Positions 54,112 through 63,466 of a DNA stretch of 64,000 bases are shown piece after piece. The notes under the pieces were generated by a model that saw only the letters and a list, made by a program, of their open reading frames with translations, ran no database searches and was not told the origin of the DNA. A program made the position numbers and the translations under genes. The DNA comes from Hyphomicrobium sp. NDB2Meth4 (GTDB taxonomy: Bacteria > Pseudomonadota > Alphaproteobacteria > Rhizobiales > Hyphomicrobiaceae): contig NZ_FPEJ01000013.1 in the NCBI RefSeq assembly GCF_900117445.1, positions 186,001 through 250,000 of the forward strand, in the 5' to 3' direction. Numbering within the stretch: the first letter of the stretch is position 1; every line of letters begins with the position of its first letter.

Positions 54112-55122
54112 ATGAACATTCAAGTGCAACCGGTCGAAGCAGGACGCGACGCTTGGCACATCGCTCGGCGCTGGATCGCCGAGCATGGCCGCGCGGCATT
54201 GGCGACGGTCGTCTCCACTTGGGGTTCCGCGCCGGTGCCGGCCGGCGGCCATCTCGTCATCGGCCCGGACGATCGCTTCGAAGGCTCGGTGTCGGGCGGC
54301 TGCGTCGAGGCCGACGTTCTTGCAGAAGCCGTCGATATCATGGCCTCCGGCAAGCCGAAGCTGCTCGAGTACGGCATTAGCGACGACACCGCCTGGCGCG
54401 TCGGCCTGCCGTGCGGCGGCACCATCAAGGTCCTGGTCGAGCCGCTGACTCGCGCCGACCTGGCGCACGTCGATGCCATCATCGATGCGCGCGAGCAGCG
54501 CCGCTCCATTGTCCGCGTGACGCGCGTTGCCGATGGCGAACGATCTCTCTACCGCGAAGGCGACGCGTTGAGCGGCGATATCGCCAAGGCTTTGACGTCT
54601 GGCATCGTTGGCCTCATCGAGACGCCCGACGGTGTCGCGGCCGTGCAACCGATCGTGCCGCCTTTGCGCGTCATCATCGTCGGCGCCACGCACATCGGTC
54701 AGGTGTTCGCCGACATGGCACGCCTGACGGGGTATGGTGTCACGGTCGTTGATCCACGCGCCGCCTTTGCGTCCGAGGAGCGCTTCGGCGCAAGCGCCAT
54801 CGTCGCCGATTGGCCGCAGGCATCATTTGATCGCATTGGCCTCGATGCCCGCACCGCCGTCGTCGCGCTCACGCACGCTTCGCACATCGATGACGAGGCA
54901 ATCGCCGCCGCACTGCGCGCCCCCTGCATCTACATCGGCGCGCTGGGCTCGCGTGCGACCAACGCCAAGCGCATCGATCGGCTGAAGGCGTTGGGCTTTG
55001 GCGATGATGATCTACAACGCATCCACGCGCCCATCGGTCTCAACATCGGCGCGAAGGGACCTGCCGAAATCGCAGTCTCTATCCTCGCCGAGATCGTCAA
55101 AGTAAGCCGCGGGGCCACTTGA
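54112..55122 (+). CDS. XdhC/CoxI family molybdenum cofactor maturation protein
   Basis: A 336-residue protein. The N-terminal half has LATVVSTWGSAPVPAGGHLV and GSVSGGCVEADV, conserved in XdhC. The C-terminal half is a Rossmann fold with VIIVGATHIGQVFADMARL and TYIGALGSRATNAKR-type motifs. XdhC binds molybdenum cofactor and sulfurates it before insertion into the large subunit. Position in the operon ties it to the enzyme encoded at 50841-53467, though it may also serve copy 1. Its stop overlaps the next gene by 4 nt. Confidence 0.92.
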   Translation: MNIQVQPVEAGRDAWHIARRWIAEHGRAALATVVSTWGSAPVPAGGHLVIGPDDRFEGSVSGGCVEADVLAEAVDIMASGKPKLLEYGISDDTAWRVGLPCGGTIKVLVEPLTRADLAHVDAIIDAREQRRSIVRVTRVADGERSLYREGDALSGDIAKALTSGIVGLIETPDGVAAVQPIVPPLRVIIVGATHIGQVFADMARLTGYGVTVVDPRAAFASEERFGASAIVADWPQASFDRIGLDARTAVVALTHASHIDDEAIAAALRAPCIYIGALGSRATNAKRIDRLKALGFGDDDLQRIHAPIGLNIGAKGPAEIAVSILAEIVKVSRGAT

Positions 55123-55718
55123 GCAAGATCGCAGCAGTGCTGCTCGCAGCCGGCGCGTCGCAACGGTTCGGCGCGCCCAACAAGCTGCTCGCTGATCTGC
55201 GTGGCAAGGCAATTGTCGTGCACGTGCTCGATGTGCTCGAACGCGCTGGTCTCGTCGGGGTCACTGTCGTCACCGGCTGGGACGCCGACAGCGTCGAGCT
55301 GGCTCTGTCGGGCAGAGACGTGCGCTTTGTCCATAATCCCGACTGGGCGACCGGCATGGGTAGCTCGATCGGGGTCGGCATTGCCGCCCTGGGAAGCGAC
55401 GCCACAGGCGCGATGATCGTGCCGGGTGATATGCCGCTGCTCGAAGCCGACGAGATCGCGCAGCTCGTTGCGCAATTTGATGCAATGGGCGCGGCACGCG
55501 TCGTCTATCCCGTGACCGAGCAAGGAGAGCAGCGCAATCCAGTGCTCTGGCCGCGCCGCTTCTTCGCTGACCTGCGTGCGCTCGACCCATCGAACGGTGC
55601 CAAGCAGGTGTTGCGCAGGTTGAGCCCCGCAGACTGCCTCGGCGTGCCCATAAGCGACGAGAGCACGCTCATCGATATCGATACACCTGAGGCGCTTTCC
55701 GCCGTCCGCAAAGATTGA
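55119..55718 (+). CDS. MobA/MocA-like nucleotidyltransferase
   Basis: A 199-residue protein from a TTG start that overlaps the XdhC stop. It opens with AAVLLAAGASQRFGAPNKLL, the nucleotide-binding signature of the MobA/MocA group, including the conserved Lys. MIVPGDMPLLEADEI carries the metal-binding aspartate. It converts molybdopterin to its dinucleotide (CMP or GMP form), which xanthine dehydrogenase-type enzymes of this branch require. MocA (cytosine form) is the more likely activity, from the association with a hydroxylase. It ends the operon; the next gene is convergent. Confidence 0.88.
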   Translation: MSKIAAVLLAAGASQRFGAPNKLLADLRGKAIVVHVLDVLERAGLVGVTVVTGWDADSVELALSGRDVRFVHNPDWATGMGSSIGVGIAALGSDATGAMIVPGDMPLLEADEIAQLVAQFDAMGAARVVYPVTEQGEQRNPVLWPRRFFADLRALDPSNGAKQVLRRLSPADCLGVPISDESTLIDIDTPEALSAVRKD

Positions 55719-55730
55719 AAGCCACGCCGG

Positions 55731-56918
55731 CTATTTCGTCGCTGCGAGCCGCTCGAGCCCAGCCTGCAGATCCGCGCGCAAATCATCGACATCTTCCAGG
55801 CCAATGTGCAGCCGCAGCGCTGGCCCTTCCGGCTCCCACTTCGTCGCCGTGCGATAGCTCGTGGCGTCGAACGGGATGACGAGACTTTCGTAGCCGCCCC
55901 ACGAGAAGCCCATACCGAACAGCTTCAGCCCGTTGAGCATCGCCGCGACGGCGTCCCTGCTCGCAGGCTTCAAGATCACGCCGAACAAACCGCTTGCGCC
56001 AAGGAAGTCGCGCTTCCACAGCGCGTGCTGCGGATGGCTCGGCAGCGCCGGATGCAGGACGCGCGCAACCTCCGGCCGCCCTTCCAGCCAGCGCGCGATC
56101 TCCAGCCCGGAGCGATGGTGCTGCGCGAGCCGCGTCGCCAAAGTCCTGAGGCCACGCCCGCCTAGGTAGGTCTCTTCCGATCCCGGATTGACCCCGAGCA
56201 GATCTTTCGCCTGCGCCACATACTTGGCGGCGCGCGCGTTCGACGTGATTGCACCGAGCATCGCGTCGGCGTGCCCGACGATATATTTCGTGGCCGCTTG
56301 GATCGAGACATCGACGCCGTGATCGAACGGCTTGAAGTAGAGCGGGCTCGCCCAGGTGTTGTCCATCAACAGCCACAGGTCGCGTTCGCGCGCCACCTTG
56401 GCAATGGCGGGAATGTCCTGCACCTCGAACGTCTGCGATCCCGGGCTCTCTGTGAAAATCAATCGCGTATTCGGCCGCACCAGCTCAGCTATGCCCGCAC
56501 CGATCAGCGGATCGTAATACGTCGTCTCGACGCCGAGTTTGGCCAGCATGTAGTCGCAGAACTTGCGGGTCGGCTGATAGACGTTGTCGACCATCAGGAT
56601 ATGATCGCCCGCTTTCACAAAAGCGAGGATCGCGGTACTGACCGCCTGGTAGCCGGAGGCGGTCAACTCGCACGCCGCCCCGCCCTCGATTTCGGCGATT
56701 GCGTCTTGCAGGGCCTTGACCGTGGGCGTGCAAGTGCGCCCATAGGTGTAGGGCTGATCCCGATTCCACAATTTCTCGACGGTTGGAAACAAAACCGTCG
56801 AGCCCCGATAAACGGGCGGGTTCACGAAGCCAAAATTATCGTGCGGGGCACGCCCGGCATGGACGACCCGCGTTGCCGGCGCCTCGTGGCGCTCGGGCTT
56901 CTTCTCGGAGGATGACAT
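55731..56918 (-). CDS. metC: Cystathionine beta-lyase
   Basis: A 395-residue PLP enzyme started at the ATG at 56918 (the frame continues to 56963). The order is typical: TRVVHAGRAPHDNFGFVNPP, YGRTCTPTVKALQDAIAEIEGG, SGYQAVSTAIL, and the PLP-lysine motif QAATKYIVGHADAMLG. It cleaves cystathionine to homocysteine, pyruvate and ammonia in methionine biosynthesis. The close relatives are alphaproteobacterial MetC. It is convergent with the MobA-like gene (12 bp) and divergent from the AapJ-like gene. Confidence 0.92.
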   Translation of the reverse strand: MSSSEKKPERHEAPATRVVHAGRAPHDNFGFVNPPVYRGSTVLFPTVEKLWNRDQPYTYGRTCTPTVKALQDAIAEIEGGAACELTASGYQAVSTAILAFVKAGDHILMVDNVYQPTRKFCDYMLAKLGVETTYYDPLIGAGIAELVRPNTRLIFTESPGSQTFEVQDIPAIAKVARERDLWLLMDNTWASPLYFKPFDHGVDVSIQAATKYIVGHADAMLGAITSNARAAKYVAQAKDLLGVNPGSEETYLGGRGLRTLATRLAQHHRSGLEIARWLEGRPEVARVLHPALPSHPQHALWKRDFLGASGLFGVILKPASRDAVAAMLNGLKLFGMGFSWGGYESLVIPFDATSYRTATKWEPEGPALRLHIGLEDVDDLRADLQAGLERLAATK

Positions 56919-57093
56919 TGAGGCCGATCCTGGATCGCGGAGGTTGCGGCCCGTGTGGCCCATGTTACACGCCGGGTCAAGGGCTTGACCTTATTCCGGT
57001 TACGCGGGATTGACCCAAATGTACGTCGCAGGCGCGGGCGTGCACTCTGACCCTTGCGCGATAGCTCTCGTCGCCCCACACTGAAGCAACGCC

Positions 57094-58137
57094 ATGCGAA
57101 TATTCCAGCATCTCCGCCGATCTCTCATCGCCGCGCTCGCGCTCAGCGCGTTGATTCCGCTTGCTCCTTCCGTGGAGGCAGCCGAAACCAGCACGCTCGA
57201 TACGATCAGGGCGCGCGGTCAGCTCCTTTGCGGGATCGGCGAGGAACAACCGGGATTCTCTGTTGTCGGACCCAACGCCACGCGCTCGGGAATCGACGTC
57301 GAGTTCTGCCAGGCCCTCGCCGCGGCCGTTTTCGGCAGCAAGGACGCGGTGAAATTCTGGCCCTTGAGCGCCAACGACCGATTTAAGGCGCTGCAGTCGG
57401 GTGACGTCGACGTGCTGGCCCGCGGCGCCACCTGGACCCTCAGCCGCGACACTGAGCTCGGCGCCCGCTTCACCGGCGTCCTATTCTACGACGGCCAGGG
57501 CTTCCTCACCCGCCGCGGCAACGCCGTTGCCAGCGTGCTGGAGCTGTCCGGAGCCTCGGTCTGCGCGCTTCCTGGCGCAATGGGAGAGCAGGGCCTCGCC
57601 AACTTCTTCGGTGCTCAGCGAATGCGCTATCAGGTTGTGGCCCAGGAAAACTGGGGCGATCTGGTCAAGGCATATGCGGCCGGCAACTGCACCGTCCTGA
57701 CCGGCGACATTTCGCTTCTCGCCGAAGCTCGAAGCAAGCTGCCGGTCCCAGCCGATCACATTATTCTGCCCGAGCTTATCACCAAGGAGCCACTGGGGCC
57801 GGCCGTCCGCCAGGACGATCCGCAGTGGTTCGCGGTGGTGCGCTGGACGCTTATGGCATTGATCGAGGCCGAGGAACTCGGGCTGACCAGCGCCAATGTC
57901 GACGCTCAACGCGCATCGACCGACCCGAGCATCCGCCGCTTTCTGGGCATCGAGGCGAACCTCGGACAAGCCCTCGGGCTTCCCCGCGACTGGGCCTACC
58001 AGATCGTCAAAAACGTAGGAAACTACGGCGAGATCTTCGATCGGTCATTGGGCACGAAATCGGACCTGAAGTTGGCGCGTGGTCTCAACAACTCATGGAC
58101 CAAGGGCGGTCTCATGTATTCGATGCCCTTCCGTTGA
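57094..58137 (+). CDS. AapJ-like amino-acid ABC transporter substrate-binding protein (orphan)
   Basis: A 347-residue periplasmic protein with a signal peptide (RRSLIAALALSALIPLAPSV, cleavage after VEA). The family motif TLDTIRARGQLLCGIGEEQPGFS is followed by GIDVEFCQALAAAVFG and DVLARGATWTLSRDTELG, and the C-terminal lobe ends WTKGGLMYSMPFR, as in general L-amino-acid binding proteins. Cys46 and Cys76 may form the conserved disulphide. No permease or ATPase genes accompany it, so it probably serves a transporter encoded elsewhere or acts as a sensor. Confidence 0.88.
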   Translation: MRIFQHLRRSLIAALALSALIPLAPSVEAAETSTLDTIRARGQLLCGIGEEQPGFSVVGPNATRSGIDVEFCQALAAAVFGSKDAVKFWPLSANDRFKALQSGDVDVLARGATWTLSRDTELGARFTGVLFYDGQGFLTRRGNAVASVLELSGASVCALPGAMGEQGLANFFGAQRMRYQVVAQENWGDLVKAYAAGNCTVLTGDISLLAEARSKLPVPADHIILPELITKEPLGPAVRQDDPQWFAVVRWTLMALIEAEELGLTSANVDAQRASTDPSIRRFLGIEANLGQALGLPRDWAYQIVKNVGNYGEIFDRSLGTKSDLKLARGLNNSWTKGGLMYSMPFR

Positions 58138-58162
58138 GACCGGCCATATTGAGTTCAGCGTG

Positions 58163-58747
58163 ATGATGCTCGTGTCTGCGCCGCCGATCGACCCCAACGT
58201 CGCGTTGGTCGGCATCACCGTTGCAGCGGTGCTGCTAACGCTCGTTTTGCTCGTCATCCGCAGTCGGCAGGTTTCCCGCCAACGCTCACAGCCAGATCAC
58301 GCACAGCAGGGGCTCGCAGCCCGAGAAGCCACAGAGCCGGTAGAGCGGGCTCAGCCCGTCGCCCAGCTCATTGCCGATGACGGCCCAGCCCTGCTCGCAG
58401 CCGTAAAAGAGGCAGAGGCCGAAGGCGCTGACGCTCGCCTGGCCGGGCTTTATCTCACGCTGGCCCAACGCCAACTCGACAGCGGCCAAGCGCACGACGC
58501 GGCCGAACTGATGCGCAAGTCCATCCGCGCGGCAACCACCTCTGGCCAGAAGAGCGCGCACGCCAAGGCGCGCGTGGCACTGGGCGATCTGGTCCAAGCC
58601 TCCGGGGATCCGGCCACGGCCTGCGAGCATTGGCAGATTGCGCGTACGTTATTTCACGAGCTTGGCCAGCGCAGCGACTTCGATGCCGTCGACGCCCGCA
58701 TGCTCCGCAACGGCTGCCCCAGCGACTGGGTGCTGACGGATTTCTAG
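58163..58747 (+). CDS. Single-pass membrane protein with TPR-like region, unknown
   Basis: A 194-residue protein from the ATG at 58163 (the frame continues to 58079). A membrane helix (VALVGITVAAVLLTLVLLVI, ~12-32) is followed by a Gln/Arg-rich linker and a helical region resembling tetratricopeptide repeats, with LAGLYLTLAQRQLDSGQAHD and ALGDLVQASGDPATACEHW. It may be a membrane-tethered scaffold. I do not recognise a named family. It lies 25 bp after the AapJ-like gene, suggesting co-transcription, and is convergent with the repeat protein gene (58771). Confidence 0.65.
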   Translation: MMLVSAPPIDPNVALVGITVAAVLLTLVLLVIRSRQVSRQRSQPDHAQQGLAAREATEPVERAQPVAQLIADDGPALLAAVKEAEAEGADARLAGLYLTLAQRQLDSGQAHDAAELMRKSIRAATTSGQKSAHAKARVALGDLVQASGDPATACEHWQIARTLFHELGQRSDFDAVDARMLRNGCPSDWVLTDF

Positions 58748-58770
58748 CGGCGACGGCGCAGAGCCCGCAT

Positions 58771-59790
58771 CTACTGCATCACCACTTCCACCTGCGCCAC
58801 GTCGCCGTTGGCAAGCGTGAAGTCGCGCTTGAAGACGCCCGATGTCGATTTCGCCGTCACCGAATACGTTCCCGGCGCAAGAATATGCGAAGGCAGCGCA
58901 CCCACGCTGGTCGTCACCACGCGCCCATCCTGTCCCTGCACCGTCCATTGCGTATCGGGAAGCGCATCTCCGCCCGCCTGCGCGACGAGCTTGAATGTAA
59001 CGCGCGCAGCCGAGTGCGAGATTGTCGCTTCGGTCAGCTTGCCAGCTTCCACCGTCACGTCGGCTTCGACCTTGGCATTGGCATCGCCATAGCGCGAGAC
59101 GATGCGATAGATACCGGCATTAAGCCGGTTGACCACGCCCGGCTTTGCACCCGCAAGCACCCGCACCCGGTTGTCCGACTGGTCGCGCTCGCTCGACATG
59201 ATGTCGTAGCTGACAGCATTCGCTGGTGGCGCGATGCCATCTACCAGCACCCGCACCTTTAGCCCGCCCGCATTGAGCACGAATTTCTCGCTCGTCGCCG
59301 TGCCCGGCGTCACCACGATCTTCCGCGTGATATCGGCGCGCCCGAAGGCTGCGTTGACGATGTATTCGCCCGGCTCGAGCGAGACCGTCGGGCTCGGTTC
59401 GCGCTTCGTCATCAGCAGTTTGCTCGGCGCACGCGGATCACGCAGCGCTTCGTATACGCGCCAAACAAGGCCCTGATCGATCCGCTGGCCATCGACGGTA
59501 AGCAGCGCAACCAGTTTGACCTGGCCGCTGGTTGGGCTGCCGCTGTCAGGGGCTGCTATGCGTGGCACGACCGTGGTGTTGGCAGGCAGGGTGGGACCCG
59601 GGACCGGCGCCGATGGCGTATAACGCCCGGTGTCCGGAGGAAACGCGCCCCTCAGCTGGGCCCCGCCGCCGTCGCCGTCCATCGCCTGTGCGAGGGCCGC
59701 CGCATGGCCCAAGCCGAACAGCACCGCTGCCAGCGTCGGCAATGCCGAGCGGCGCAGGATCCGGCCAAGCTTGGTGCGAAAATCCGCCAT
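58771..59790 (-). CDS. Secreted protein with three beta-sandwich modules, partner of VWA protein
   Basis: A 339-residue protein. A signal peptide (~residues 15-36: LPTLAAVLFGLGHAAALAQA) is followed by a Pro/Gly-rich stretch (40-88). Three copies of a ~80-residue module follow, each with a landmark L-x-[PA]-G-x-Y: LEPGEYIV at 138, LNAGIYRI at 223 and LAPGTYSV at 304. Each landmark is followed by a strand, a charged strand and a hydrophobic strand, like a carboxypeptidase regulatory or PEGA-type fold. The same module recurs five times in the upstream VWA protein, 104 bp away on the same strand. Function unknown. Confidence 0.7.
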   Translation of the reverse strand: MADFRTKLGRILRRSALPTLAAVLFGLGHAAALAQAMDGDGGGAQLRGAFPPDTGRYTPSAPVPGPTLPANTTVVPRIAAPDSGSPTSGQVKLVALLTVDGQRIDQGLVWRVYEALRDPRAPSKLLMTKREPSPTVSLEPGEYIVNAAFGRADITRKIVVTPGTATSEKFVLNAGGLKVRVLVDGIAPPANAVSYDIMSSERDQSDNRVRVLAGAKPGVVNRLNAGIYRIVSRYGDANAKVEADVTVEAGKLTEATISHSAARVTFKLVAQAGGDALPDTQWTVQGQDGRVVTTSVGALPSHILAPGTYSVTAKSTSGVFKRDFTLANGDVAQVEVVMQ

Positions 59791-59894
59791 TCCCGCGGCT
59801 ACCTTACGGTTGCGACTCGTCAGCCCACATCAACGAGCAACGAGCTTGGTCGAAATATGGCTTGTGGCGCCCACCATCGTCGCGGCCACCCAAG

Positions 59895-61892
59895 TCATGG
59901 CGCAGCAAGGTCGAACGTGCGGTGCTCGTTGGCTTTGACCTCGATCGTATTGCGCAGCGGCTGCTCCGCGGTCTCGGCACTGACGAGATAACGCCCGGGC
60001 GACAGAACCGCGGTCGGTTCGGACTGGCTGCTGCGAAGCACGATGCGCTGCTTCTCATCGCGCACCTCCCAGAACACATTTTTGCCCATGCCGATCGCGT
60101 TGGCCCGCTTCAACGTCACGCTTCCGCCCGCCAGCGGCAGCGTGATCTTCTGCGCTTGGCCGGCAGAAAGATTGATTTCTGAAGCAGCCATCACATTACC
60201 ACTGCCGAGCGAGGCCTCGATACGGTACCGCCCCGCAGAGAGGTCGAACTCCGGCTCCTTACGGGTCGTGCGCAGCACCTCGTGCGGCTCGGCGCCAAGA
60301 CGCACGATGCGGAACGTGACCGGGTTCTCATCCGTCACTGGTCGCCCGCCCAGCGACGCGGCGAGGCGAACGCGGGCCATGGACAGCGGCATCACCTGCT
60401 TGATGGTATCGCCGGCCCCCATCGCGATCTGCTCGCGCACCTCCGAGGTGGGGGTGCGCGCCGTGATGTAGTAGGTGCCCGCAGGCAGGACGAATGTGGG
60501 GTTCGGCGCCGAAGAGCGTACGACCTCGCGCCGTCCCTGTGGCGCATACGGATCGTCCTGGTAGACAATGAACGTCACGTCACCGGCAGGCTGATCTCCG
60601 GGCGCGGAAGGTGTGCCGCGCATGGCGCTGAGCTCCAGCGTACCCGCTCCCAGCACCGCGTTGACGCTCGTGCCGGTCGCCGGCGCGATCGTCACCTTGT
60701 TTTGCTGGCGGGCAACATTGGTTTCCGTGGTTACGAGATACTCTCCGGCCGGCAGTACGATCTCGGGTTGCGCGTCGCGGCCCACCCATAGCGGCGGGGC
60801 CCCTTTTTCAGCGTTGGCTGCCGTGACCGTGAATACGGGCTGTTCCAACAGCGCACCTCCGGCGGCAGCGCGCGTCTGCATTTTCATGACGCCGCCGTTG
60901 AGATCTATGCGCACCTCCGTCGCCTTGTCGGCTTCCACGTTGACGGTCTGGCGCGTACGAGCGAGGCCAAGTTCCGCCTCCACGTCGTAGCTGCCCGGCG
61001 CGAGCTTTTCATAAAGTGCAGCGGCGCGCGTATCGCGGACGACCTCGCCATCGCCGCCAGCCTTGGTGATGCGCCAGTGAACAGGCGTATCTAGAGTTGC
61101 GCTTTTGGCGCCGAGGCCGACAGAAAGATAGAGCCCGGCTGGCGCGCCTTCAGGCTGCTTGTTGCTGGGGGCCGCTTCGGCTTCCGTTGGCGCGCTCTCG
61201 GGACCCGTCTGCAGGTGAGCCAGCTCGACGGCCTGCCCGAGCGCAGACTCGACCCCCGCTGCATCGACGGCATTCCACAGCTTGCCGCCGGTCATCCGCG
61301 CGATGCAGCTGATGTGCGCGATCTTCGCATTATCGAGACCGAGCGCGACGGTGTGCACGACGAGGTTGGGGCTCGACGCCATGATACCGCTCAACGCGGC
61401 GCAAACGTCCTGTCCGCAGTTGTCGATATCGTCGGCAACGAGGATGACGCTCGCCGGTGTTGCCCCGGCCATTGCGTTGACCGCTTCGCGCAGCGCGAGC
61501 ACCAGCGGTCCCTTGCCGACCGCGTTCATCCTGTCGATGGGAAGCGCCAGCCGCTCCGGAGCATTGCCATCGGGCGGCAGGATCACTTCCGCGTCCCCGC
61601 AATTGCCGCGCCGCCGATGCCCGAACGAGGCAATGCCGACGCGTGCTTCCGGCTTCAGGCTCGGCAGCAGCGTACGCATGGCGTCGCGCGCGATCTCGAG
61701 CTTGGAGCGCTTTTCAGCACCAAGATTGCCCCACATCGAACCCGAGCCGTCGAGGACGATCATGGAGGTTGGTGGCGCATCCTCGGCTATGGCCGGCGCG
61801 GATGCGCAAAGCGGTAGCAACACCGAGGCGGCGAGCAACGACAGCAAGTGTAGAATGCGTTTCATCGGTCCCCGTCCACGCGACGTGCTCAT
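59895..61892 (-). CDS. VWA-domain protein with five C-terminal beta-sandwich modules
   Basis: A 665-residue protein started at the ATG at 61892 with GAGG upstream; the ATG at 61865 is an alternative that places the signal peptide (ILHLLSLLAASVLLPLCA) at the very start. The VWA domain (residues ~40-230) has the MIDAS core LDGSGSMW (DxSxS intact). Five repeats follow, with motifs LAPGSYDV (297), LPAGEYLV (380), LPAGTYYI (469), LSAGRYRI (551) and LSPGRYLV (630), spaced 79-89 residues. It is exported and probably binds a metal-dependent ligand. No secretion or pilus gene is adjacent. Overall role unknown. Confidence 0.75.
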   Translation of the reverse strand: MSTSRGRGPMKRILHLLSLLAASVLLPLCASAPAIAEDAPPTSMIVLDGSGSMWGNLGAEKRSKLEIARDAMRTLLPSLKPEARVGIASFGHRRRGNCGDAEVILPPDGNAPERLALPIDRMNAVGKGPLVLALREAVNAMAGATPASVILVADDIDNCGQDVCAALSGIMASSPNLVVHTVALGLDNAKIAHISCIARMTGGKLWNAVDAAGVESALGQAVELAHLQTGPESAPTEAEAAPSNKQPEGAPAGLYLSVGLGAKSATLDTPVHWRITKAGGDGEVVRDTRAAALYEKLAPGSYDVEAELGLARTRQTVNVEADKATEVRIDLNGGVMKMQTRAAAGGALLEQPVFTVTAANAEKGAPPLWVGRDAQPEIVLPAGEYLVTTETNVARQQNKVTIAPATGTSVNAVLGAGTLELSAMRGTPSAPGDQPAGDVTFIVYQDDPYAPQGRREVVRSSAPNPTFVLPAGTYYITARTPTSEVREQIAMGAGDTIKQVMPLSMARVRLAASLGGRPVTDENPVTFRIVRLGAEPHEVLRTTRKEPEFDLSAGRYRIEASLGSGNVMAASEINLSAGQAQKITLPLAGGSVTLKRANAIGMGKNVFWEVRDEKQRIVLRSSQSEPTAVLSPGRYLVSAETAEQPLRNTIEVKANEHRTFDLAAP

Positions 61893-62041
61893 AGCAGCAG
61901 CCTCGGATTCGAGCCGAAGATAGCCCAACTGCGGGGTTAGCTCCACCGGCGCCGACGCAGGTTGCGGCCACGGCGTAAATGCCCAGTCCTGCGGCGAAAT
62001 TGCCTTGGCAGCCGCCGGCCGGAGCGGCTAGGACTGCGCCC

Positions 62042-62617
62042 ATGGAAAACGCCATCATCGATTTTCTCTCCCGCCGCCGCTCGGTGAAGCCGGACAAGCT
62101 GGCAGCGCCCGCACCGAGCGCGGCCGAGCTGGAAACAATCCTCACCATTGCCTCCCGCGTCCCCGACCACAAAAAACTCGCGCCCTGGCGGTTCATCGTC
62201 ATCGAGGGCGACGCGCGCGCCCGGTTGGGTGAGGTTGTGGCGGAAGCCTGCATCGCCGCCGAGAAGGAGCCGCCATCGCACGTCCGCCTCGACACTGAGC
62301 GCGGCCGATTCATGCGCGCCCCGATGGTGATCGCGGTAGTCTCGCGCGTCACGCCTCACCGCAGTGCCCCCGAGTGGGAGCAGGTGCTGTCGGCGGGCGC
62401 GGCCTGTTTCAACCTGTGCCTTGCCGCGAATGCTCTGGGTTATGGCACTTCGTGGATCAGCGAGTGGGTGGCCTACAACCAGACGATCGGCGCGGCGCTG
62501 GGCCTTGCTGAAAACGAGCGCATCGCCGGCTTCATTTACGTCGGCACGCCGGTCGATCGCCCCGAGGAGCGCGAGCGTCCAGCTCTCGCCGACATCGTCA
62601 CGCGCTGGAACGGCTAA
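62042..62617 (+). CDS. Nitroreductase family protein (YdjA-like)
   Basis: A 191-residue FMN enzyme, started at the ATG at 62042. It begins ENAIIDFLSRRRSVKPDKL, with the Arg-rich flavin contact, then PDHKKLAPWRFIVIEG, APMVIAVVSRVTPH and GYGTSWISEWVAY, closely matching YdjA-type nitroreductases that are shorter than classical NfsB enzymes. It reduces nitro compounds or quinones with NAD(P)H. It is divergent from the VWA gene and convergent with NAD kinase. Confidence 0.9.
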   Translation: MENAIIDFLSRRRSVKPDKLAAPAPSAAELETILTIASRVPDHKKLAPWRFIVIEGDARARLGEVVAEACIAAEKEPPSHVRLDTERGRFMRAPMVIAVVSRVTPHRSAPEWEQVLSAGAACFNLCLAANALGYGTSWISEWVAYNQTIGAALGLAENERIAGFIYVGTPVDRPEERERPALADIVTRWNG

Positions 62618-62641
62618 TCCGGGCCCCAGCGAAGTAAGATC

Positions 62642-63424
62642 TCAGTAGCGGAACTGCTCTGCGAGCACGCGCTCGTCGAGACTGTGGTCGGGATCGAACA
62701 TCATAAACAGTTCGATATTGCGCGCCTTCTCGATTTCGACGCGCGTCACGCCGCGCGTCTCGTAGTGATCGGCAACCGCGCTCACGGGACGCTTCTCGGC
62801 TTCCAGCACTTCGATCGTGATGCGCACCTTGTTCGGCAGCAGCGCACCGCGCCAGCGCCGCGGGCGAAACGGGCTGATCGGAGTCAGTGCGAGCAGCGGC
62901 GCATTGATGGGCAGGATCGGGCCGTGCGCCGATAGATTGTAGGCGGTCGAGCCGGCCGGCGTTGCCACCAGCACGCCGTCGCAGATCAGCTCCTCCATGC
63001 GTACCGTGTCATCCACGAGGATGCGCAGCTTCGCCGCTTGATGGCGTTCGCGGAACAGCGAGACCTCGTTGATCGCCAGCGCCTTGTGCGCCTTGCCCGA
63101 CTTGTCGGACGCGATCATCGACAGCGGATGGATGCGGCTGACGTCGGCATCGGTGAGCCGCTGGGGCAGGTCCTCTTCCTTGTAGTCGTTCATCAGGAAG
63201 CCCACGGACCCGCGGTTCATCCCGTAGATCGGCACGCCCTCGTTCATGAAGCGGTGCAGCGTCTGCAGCATGTGCCCGTCGCCGCCGAGCGCGACGATGG
63301 CATCGGCCTCCGCCGGGTCGTGATCGCCATAAAGCGCGACAAGGCGCTCGCGGGCGGCCATGGCCTCCGGCATCTCGCTTGCCACGAAGGCAATTTTCTC
63401 GAATTTGGTCTTCGGCTTTGCCAT
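62642..63424 (-). CDS. nadK: NAD kinase
   Basis: A 260-residue enzyme started at the ATG at 63424; a longer frame to 63466 overlaps the CutA leader. The diagnostic motifs are [11 protein letters not shown] (GGDG) and [10 protein letters not shown], then the NE of NEVSLFRE and [22 protein letters not shown]. It phosphorylates NAD to NADP. The C-terminal region with [17 protein letters not shown] is typical of alphaproteobacteria. It is divergent from cutA with 42 bp between starts. Confidence 0.94.
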   Translation of the reverse strand: MAKPKTKFEKIAFVASEMPEAMAARERLVALYGDHDPAEADAIVALGGDGHMLQTLHRFMNEGVPIYGMNRGSVGFLMNDYKEEDLPQRLTDADVSRIHPLSMIASDKSGKAHKALAINEVSLFRERHQAAKLRILVDDTVRMEELICDGVLVATPAGSTAYNLSAHGPILPINAPLLALTPISPFRPRRWRGALLPNKVRITIEVLEAEKRPVSAVADHYETRGVTRVEIEKARNIELFMMFDPDHSLDERVLAEQFRY

Positions 63425-63466
63425 GGTGTGATGCGCCGACCCGAAAGGGCGTGGAGGCTCGCTCAA

